Origin: Actinoplanes philippinensis
Lineage (GTDB): Bacteria > Actinomycetota > Actinomycetes > Mycobacteriales > Micromonosporaceae
DNA: 64,000 bases
Direction of reading: 5' to 3'
Assembly (NCBI RefSeq): GCF_900113015.1
Contig: NZ_FONV01000001.1
Coordinates: 620,001 to 684,000, forward strand
The translations under genes and the position numbers were made by a program. Below the pieces are notes generated by a model. The model worked only from the letters and a program-made list of their open reading frames with translations. It searched no databases and was not told the origin of the DNA. Position 1 is the first letter of the stretch. Each line of letters opens with the position of its first letter. Below are positions 59,718 to 64,000 of the stretch, one piece after another.

Positions 59718-60634
59718 TGAACGCGATTCCCCCTCTCGACCTGGCCGCCCGCCTGGCCTCGGGCCTGCTGTCGTTCCCCGTCACCCACTTCGACGACCGC
59801 CTCGCCTTCGACGAGAGCCGCTACCGCGAGCATCTGGCGTGGCAGGCGAGTTTCGGCGTCGCCGGCCTGTTCGCCGCCGGCGGCACCGGCGAGGGCTTCT
59901 CGCTCACCAGCTCCGAGATCGACACCGTGGTCCGGGCTGCGGTGGACGAGGTCGGGGCACGTGTTCCGGTCATCGCCCCGGCCACCGGCAGCACCGCGCA
60001 GGCGGTCGCGCAGGCGCAGGCCGCCGAGGCCGCGGGCGCCGCCGGTCTGCTGCTCTTCCCGCCCTACCTGACCGAGGCCAGCCAATCGGGCCTGATCGCG
60101 CACGTCGACGCGGTGTGCCGCGCCACCGGCCTGGGCGTGATCGTCTACAGCCGGGCCAACGCCGTCCTGGAGGACGTGACGGTCGCCGAGCTCGCCGACC
60201 GCAACCCGACACTCATCGGCCTCAAGGACGGCGTCGGCGACATCGAGCGGATGACCCGCACCTACGCCAAGGTGGGTGACCGGCTGATCTACGTGGGCGG
60301 GCTGCCCACGGCGGAGACGTTCGCGCTGCCGCTGCTGCAGCTCGGGGTCAGCACCTACTCGTCGGCGCTCTACAACTTCCTGCCCGAGTTCGCGCTGCGC
60401 TTCTATGCGGCGGTGCGCGCCCAGGACCGGGCCGCCGTCTACGGGATGCTCAACGACTTCGTGATCCCCTACCTCGACATCCGCGACCGGGCCCGCGGTT
60501 ACGCCGTGTCGATCATCAAGGCCGGGCTGACAGCGGTCGGGCGTGACGGCGGGCGGGTCCGGCCACCGCTCACCGACCTCACCGCGGACGAGCGCTCCGA
60601 TCTCGGGCGGCTGATCGACAAGGTGCGGCCATGA
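59717..60634 (+). CDS. 5-dehydro-4-deoxyglucarate dehydratase (decarboxylating)
   Basis: A 305-residue class I aldolase-fold (DapA superfamily) enzyme converting 5-keto-4-deoxyglucarate to 2-oxoglutarate semialdehyde with loss of CO2 and water. Lys170 in IGLKDGVGD is the Schiff-base lysine; [12 protein letters not shown] near residue 55 and [10 protein letters not shown] near 144 are the KDGDH-type motifs (YxRxN rather than DapA residues). GTG 59717 is preferred because the -10 lies six bases upstream and the family N terminus starts there. First gene of the catabolic operon; its stop overlaps the next ATG. Confidence 0.88.
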   Translation: MNAIPPLDLAARLASGLLSFPVTHFDDRLAFDESRYREHLAWQASFGVAGLFAAGGTGEGFSLTSSEIDTVVRAAVDEVGARVPVIAPATGSTAQAVAQAQAAEAAGAAGLLLFPPYLTEASQSGLIAHVDAVCRATGLGVIVYSRANAVLEDVTVAELADRNPTLIGLKDGVGDIERMTRTYAKVGDRLIYVGGLPTAETFALPLLQLGVSTYSSALYNFLPEFALRFYAAVRAQDRAAVYGMLNDFVIPYLDIRDRARGYAVSIIKAGLTAVGRDGGRVRPPLTDLTADERSDLGRLIDKVRP

Positions 60635-61953
60635 AGCCCACCGTCGAGCGCGTCGAGGTGGTGCCGGTCGCCGGCCACGACAGCATGCTGCTCAACCTCA
60701 GTGGTGCTCATGGGCCGTTCTTCACCCGTACCGTCGTGGTCCTCACTGACAGCGAGGGCCGCACCGGCCTCGGCGAGGCGCCCGGGAGCGCAGCGATCCG
60801 CCAGACTCTCGAGAGCGCCGGTGAGCTGCTGCTCGGCAGGCCGGTCGCGGAGTTCGCCTCGCTGCTGCGCAGCTTCGCCGAGATCCATGCCGGCCAGGAT
60901 TCCGGGGGCCGGGGCCTTCAGACGTACGATCTGCGCGTCACGGTCCACGCGGTGACCGCTCTGGAGTCGGCGCTGCTCGACCTGCTCGGCCAGCAGCTCG
61001 GGGTGCCGGTCGCCGAGTTGCTCGGCGAGGGGAAGCAGCGGGACAGCGTGCCCGTGCTCGGATACCTCTTCTACGTCGGTGACACCGCCCGCACCGAGCT
61101 GCCCTACCGGCACGAGGCCGCCCCGGCCGACGACTGGGAGCGGTTGCGCCGCGCGCCCGCTCTGACTCCGTCGTCGATCGTCGCGCTCGCCGAGGCGGCC
61201 CAGGCCCGTTACGGTTTCCGCGACTTCAAGCTCAAGGGTGGTGTGTTCGCCGGCGAGCGGGAGATCGAGGCGGTGCATGCGCTGGCCGGGCGATTCCCCG
61301 ACGCCCGGATCACCCTCGATCCGAACGGTGGCTGGCTTCTCGACGACGCCATCGCGCTCTGCCGTGACCTGCAGGGGGTGCTCGCCTACGCCGAGGACCC
61401 GGTCGGCGCCGAGGGCGACCTGTCCGGGCGGGAGACGATGGCCGAGTTCCGGCGCGCCACCGGGTTGCGGACAGCGACGAACATGATCGCGACCGACTGG
61501 CGGCAGATGGCCCACGCGGTGCGCGCCCACGCCGTCGACATCCCGCTCGCCGACCCGCATTTCTGGACGATGCGGGGTTCGGTCCGGGTCGCGCAGCTGT
61601 GCCACGACTTCGGCCTCACCTGGGGCTCGCACTCCAACAACCACTTCGACATCTCGCTGGCGATGTTCACGCACGTCGGTGCGGCCGCGCCCGGCGAGAT
61701 CACCGCCCTCGACACGCACTGGATCTGGCAGGACGGTCAGCGGCTCACCCGCGAGCCGTTCCCGATCCGGGACGGCGCCATCACCGTGCCGTCCGCGCCC
61801 GGCCTCGGTGTCGAGCTCGACCGTGACGCCCTCGCCGCCGCCCATGAGCTCTTCCGCGAGCACGGGCTCGGCGGGCGTGACGACGCGACGGCCATGCAGT
61901 ATCTCCTTCCCGGTTGGCGCTTCGACCCCAAGCGCCCCTGTCTGGTGCGGTGA
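60631..61953 (+). CDS. gudD: Glucarate dehydratase (enolase superfamily)
   Basis: A 440-residue enolase-superfamily dehydratase converting D-glucarate (and L-idarate) to 5-keto-4-deoxyglucarate. K200 and K202 in KLKGG are the KxK base motif, ITLDPNGGW and AYAEDPVG carry metal ligands, and H334 in [14 protein letters not shown] is the second base; GudD proteins share this last motif. Length matches the family. The ATG overlaps the preceding stop (ATGA). Confidence 0.9.
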   Translation: MKPTVERVEVVPVAGHDSMLLNLSGAHGPFFTRTVVVLTDSEGRTGLGEAPGSAAIRQTLESAGELLLGRPVAEFASLLRSFAEIHAGQDSGGRGLQTYDLRVTVHAVTALESALLDLLGQQLGVPVAELLGEGKQRDSVPVLGYLFYVGDTARTELPYRHEAAPADDWERLRRAPALTPSSIVALAEAAQARYGFRDFKLKGGVFAGEREIEAVHALAGRFPDARITLDPNGGWLLDDAIALCRDLQGVLAYAEDPVGAEGDLSGRETMAEFRRATGLRTATNMIATDWRQMAHAVRAHAVDIPLADPHFWTMRGSVRVAQLCHDFGLTWGSHSNNHFDISLAMFTHVGAAAPGEITALDTHWIWQDGQRLTREPFPIRDGAITVPSAPGLGVELDRDALAAAHELFREHGLGGRDDATAMQYLLPGWRFDPKRPCLVR

Positions 61954-61956
61954 CCC

Positions 61957-63084
61957 ATGACTGACCGAATCACCGGTCTCACGCTCTCCTCCGTCACGCT
62001 GCCGCTGAAGCACGCGATCAGTGACGCCAAGGTGTTCACCGGGCGGCAACGACCGATGACCGAGGTCGCCTTCCTGTTCGCCGAGGTCCGTACCGAGTCC
62101 GGTCTGGAGGGTGTCGGGTTCGGCTACAGCAAGCGCGCCGGCGGGCCGGCCCAGTTCGCGCACGCCCGCGAGGTCGCACCCGACCTGATCGGCGAGGACC
62201 CGAACGACATCCAGCGTCTCTGGACCAAACTCGTCTGGGCAGGCGCCTCGGTCGGCCGGAGCGGCGCGTCCACCCAGGCCATCGCGGCGATCGACGTGGC
62301 CCTGTGGGACCTCAAGGCGAAACGGGCCGGGCTTTCCCTGGCCAAGCTGCTCGGCGCCCATCGCGACTCGGTGCGGTGCTACGACACGTCGGGCGGGTTC
62401 CTGCACGAGCCGATCGAGCAGGTGCTGGCCAACGCCACCGCGTCCCTGGCGTCCGGCATCGGCGGCATCAAGATCAAGGTGGGTCATCCCTCGGCGGCCG
62501 TCGACCTGGCCCGGGTACGAGCGGTCCGCGAGCACATCGGCGCCGAGACACCGCTCATGGTCGACGCCAATCAGCAGTGGGACCGGCCGACGGCCCAGCG
62601 GATCGGGCGGGCGCTGGAGGAGTTCGGGCTGGTCTGGATCGAGGAGCCGCTGGACGCGTATGACGCGGAGGGCCACGCGGCACTGGCCCGCAGCCTGGAC
62701 ACCGCGATCGCGTCCGGTGAGATGCTGACCAGCGTGGCCGAGCATCACGAGCTGATCCGGCACGGCGCCGTCGACATCATCCAGCCCGACGCGCCGCGGA
62801 TCGGTGGGATCACCCAGTTCCTGCGGCTGGCCGGCCTGGCCGAGCACGCCAACCTCATCATGGCGCCACACTTCGCCATGGAGATCCACGCCCATCTGGC
62901 CGCCGCCTACCCACACGAGCCGTGGATCGAGCACTTCGACTGGCTGCACCCGCTCTTCGACGAGCGTCTGGAGATCCGCGACGGCCGTATTCACCTCTCC
63001 GACCGTCCCGGCCTCGGCGTGACCATCAGCGACCAGGCCCGCAAGTGGACCGTCGACCGGGCCGACCTCGGCGCCCCGGTATGA
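61957..63084 (+). CDS. L-talarate/galactarate dehydratase-like enolase-superfamily enzyme
   Basis: A 375-residue mandelate-racemase-subgroup enzyme. K172 and K174 in KIKVG, VDANQQWD, WIEEPLDAYD and H305 in APHFAMEIHAHLAAAYPHEPW are very like Salmonella talarate/galactarate dehydratase (TalrD/GalrD). It would dehydrate galactarate or talarate to the same 5-keto-4-deoxy product, so one pathway serves several hexarates. Starts three bases after the gudD stop. Specificity between talarate, galactarate and related acids cannot be read from sequence. Confidence 0.85.
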   Translation: MTDRITGLTLSSVTLPLKHAISDAKVFTGRQRPMTEVAFLFAEVRTESGLEGVGFGYSKRAGGPAQFAHAREVAPDLIGEDPNDIQRLWTKLVWAGASVGRSGASTQAIAAIDVALWDLKAKRAGLSLAKLLGAHRDSVRCYDTSGGFLHEPIEQVLANATASLASGIGGIKIKVGHPSAAVDLARVRAVREHIGAETPLMVDANQQWDRPTAQRIGRALEEFGLVWIEEPLDAYDAEGHAALARSLDTAIASGEMLTSVAEHHELIRHGAVDIIQPDAPRIGGITQFLRLAGLAEHANLIMAPHFAMEIHAHLAAAYPHEPWIEHFDWLHPLFDERLEIRDGRIHLSDRPGLGVTISDQARKWTVDRADLGAPV

Positions 63085-63326
63085 CCGCCGGGCCGTCACC
63101 CATCACCGCACCTCGCGGGGCTGTCCTCGATGCTGTGGTGACAACCGATCCGTGCACCGAAGCCACCCGCAAGCCCACCGATCGCGGACCCTGCTGCCCG
63201 GTGGCCAGGTGCTCGCGTGGCGCATGGCACCGTCTTCGGACGAGACTGGTGCGAGCAACGGCAACTCCGACGTGTCGGGGCACCGGGCCCGGCCTCGAAC
63301 CCCAGTTAATGGAGGGCACAGAATGA
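63081..63326 (+). CDS. Possible small coupled ORF of 81 codons, doubtful
   Basis: An open frame of 81 codons starts with ATGA overlap to the dehydratase stop and ends with ATGA overlap to the start of the next gene. That geometry is what an intervening gene would show. However, the predicted peptide (rich in Cys, Arg and Thr) matches no family I recognise, its codon use is less GC3-biased than its neighbours, and a good ribosome site for the next gene lies inside it. It may be a real small protein, a gene remnant or chance. Confidence 0.25.
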   Translation: MTAGPSPITAPRGAVLDAVVTTDPCTEATRKPTDRGPCCPVARCSRGAWHRLRTRLVRATATPTCRGTGPGLEPQLMEGTE

Positions 63327-64000
63327 CCGGTGTTCCCAGCATCGATCCGCGCAGCGGCGCGACCGTGGAGATCGTCACCGAGGAGACGACGGCCGAACAG
63401 GTCGACGCGATCTGCTCGGCCGCTCTGACCGCCGCCGGGCCACTCGAGGATCTGGGCCGCGACGGGCGGGCGGCCCTGCTCGACGACCTGGCGGCAGCGC
63501 TGGAGTCGCACCGGGACCGCATCGTCGAGATCGCCGACCGGGAGACCGCGCTCGGGACCGCCCGGCTCAACGGGGAACTGAGCCGGACCTGCTATCAGCT
63601 GCGACTCTTCGGCGACGTGCTGCGCGACGGCGGTTACCTGGAAGCGACGATCGACCGTCCCGGGGACACTCCGATGGGGCCGCGCCCTGACCTGCGGCGG
63701 ATGCTCGTGCCGATCGGGCCGGTCGCGGTCTTCGGCGCCAGCAACTTCCCGCTCGCCTTCTCGGTTCCCGGCGGTGACACCGCGTCGGCCATCGCCGCGG
63801 GCAGCCCGGTCGTCCTCAAGGCCCACCACTCACATCCGGCGACGTCGCAGCTCTGCTACGAGATCCTCGCCGAGGCCGCCCGGAAAGCGGGCGCCCCCGA
63901 CGGCACGTTCGGCATCGTGCACGGTCTCCAGGCAGGCGCCGACCTGGTCGCCCACCCGGCGATCCGTGCGGTCGGCTTCACCGGCTCGGTCACCGGTGGC
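63323..64000 (+). CDS. 2-oxoglutarate semialdehyde dehydrogenase (NAD(P)), 3' end outside window
   Basis: The first 226 residues of an aldehyde dehydrogenase of the KGSADH group, which oxidises 2-oxoglutarate semialdehyde to 2-oxoglutarate, last step of the hexarate route. FGASNFPLAFSVPGGDTASA carries the conserved catalytic-site asparagine, LKAHHSHPATS is the cofactor-binding region, and VGFTGSVTGG at the edge is the start of the NAD motif. The catalytic Glu and Cys lie beyond the edge. ATG 63323 follows GGAGGG. Confidence 0.88.
   Translation, partial: MTGVPSIDPRSGATVEIVTEETTAEQVDAICSAALTAAGPLEDLGRDGRAALLDDLAAALESHRDRIVEIADRETALGTARLNGELSRTCYQLRLFGDVLRDGGYLEATIDRPGDTPMGPRPDLRRMLVPIGPVAVFGASNFPLAFSVPGGDTASAIAAGSPVVLKAHHSHPATSQLCYEILAEAARKAGAPDGTFGIVHGLQAGADLVAHPAIRAVGFTGSVTGG

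Noticed and set aside
1-64000. CRISPR array, insertion sequence, integrase or attachment site
   Set aside because: No regularly spaced short repeats, transposase-like protein or tRNA-associated repeat was found; the repeats present are coding modules or hairpins.

Overview
The window is about 70% GC, uses GTG and TTG starts freely, carries many 4-base stop/start overlaps, and encodes a conservon, an F420-type oxidoreductase and Tat-exported enzymes. This points to a filamentous actinobacterium, most likely Micromonosporaceae (Actinoplanes-like). The genus is inferred from gene content only.

Layout. 1-7393: a secreted esterase (cut by the left edge) coupled to a lysyl-phosphatidylglycerol synthase, an SDR epimerase, a Tat-exported beta-helix protein, a Tat-exported M28 peptidase, and a divergent PPOX oxidoreductase/MarR pair with a palindromic operator between them. 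7565-11317: a complete conservon (cvnA-B-C-D), translationally coupled and closed by a strong hairpin. 11519-20736: a nucleotide-sugar module (oxidoreductase, epimerase, two DegT aminotransferases, two hexapeptide acyltransferases), then an integral membrane O-acyltransferase, an MFS transporter and a membrane-anchored beta-propeller. 20978-24676: the first of three giant secreted proteins. 24738-28739: a four-gene operon (GNAT protein, AMP ligase, PLP decarboxylase, acyl carrier protein) whose ligase and decarboxylase resemble the exosortase-A-associated families of Gram-negative bacteria, although no exosortase is visible. 29074-41007: an anchored beta-helix protein, then an exopolysaccharide (EPS) core of Wzz-like protein, Wzy-like polymerase, five glycosyltransferases, an ABC transporter and a polysaccharide deacetylase. 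41360-48991: giants two and three. 49334-54515: priming sugar-phosphate transferase and the dTDP-rhamnose genes rmlC-rmlA and rmlB-rmlD. About 43 kb (11.5-54.5 kb) therefore reads as one EPS/cell-surface locus.

54938-64000 is a separate catabolic unit: a tripartite tricarboxylate (TctCBA) transporter with a universal stress protein, a LysR regulator, 5-keto-4-deoxyglucarate dehydratase, glucarate dehydratase, a talarate/galactarate-type dehydratase and 2-oxoglutarate semialdehyde dehydrogenase (cut by the right edge). Together they give a complete uptake-to-2-oxoglutarate route for hexarates. The transporter promoter and the dehydratase promoter share an identical 14-bp element plus the -35 region at the same spacing, which marks a LysR regulon.

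Most unusual content: the three giant DUF4082-containing secreted proteins (two with an N,N-dimethylformamidase-like catalytic region, one with a deacetylase-like region) embedded in an EPS locus that also carries the acyl-activating module. No tRNA, rRNA, CRISPR array, insertion sequence or integrase was found.
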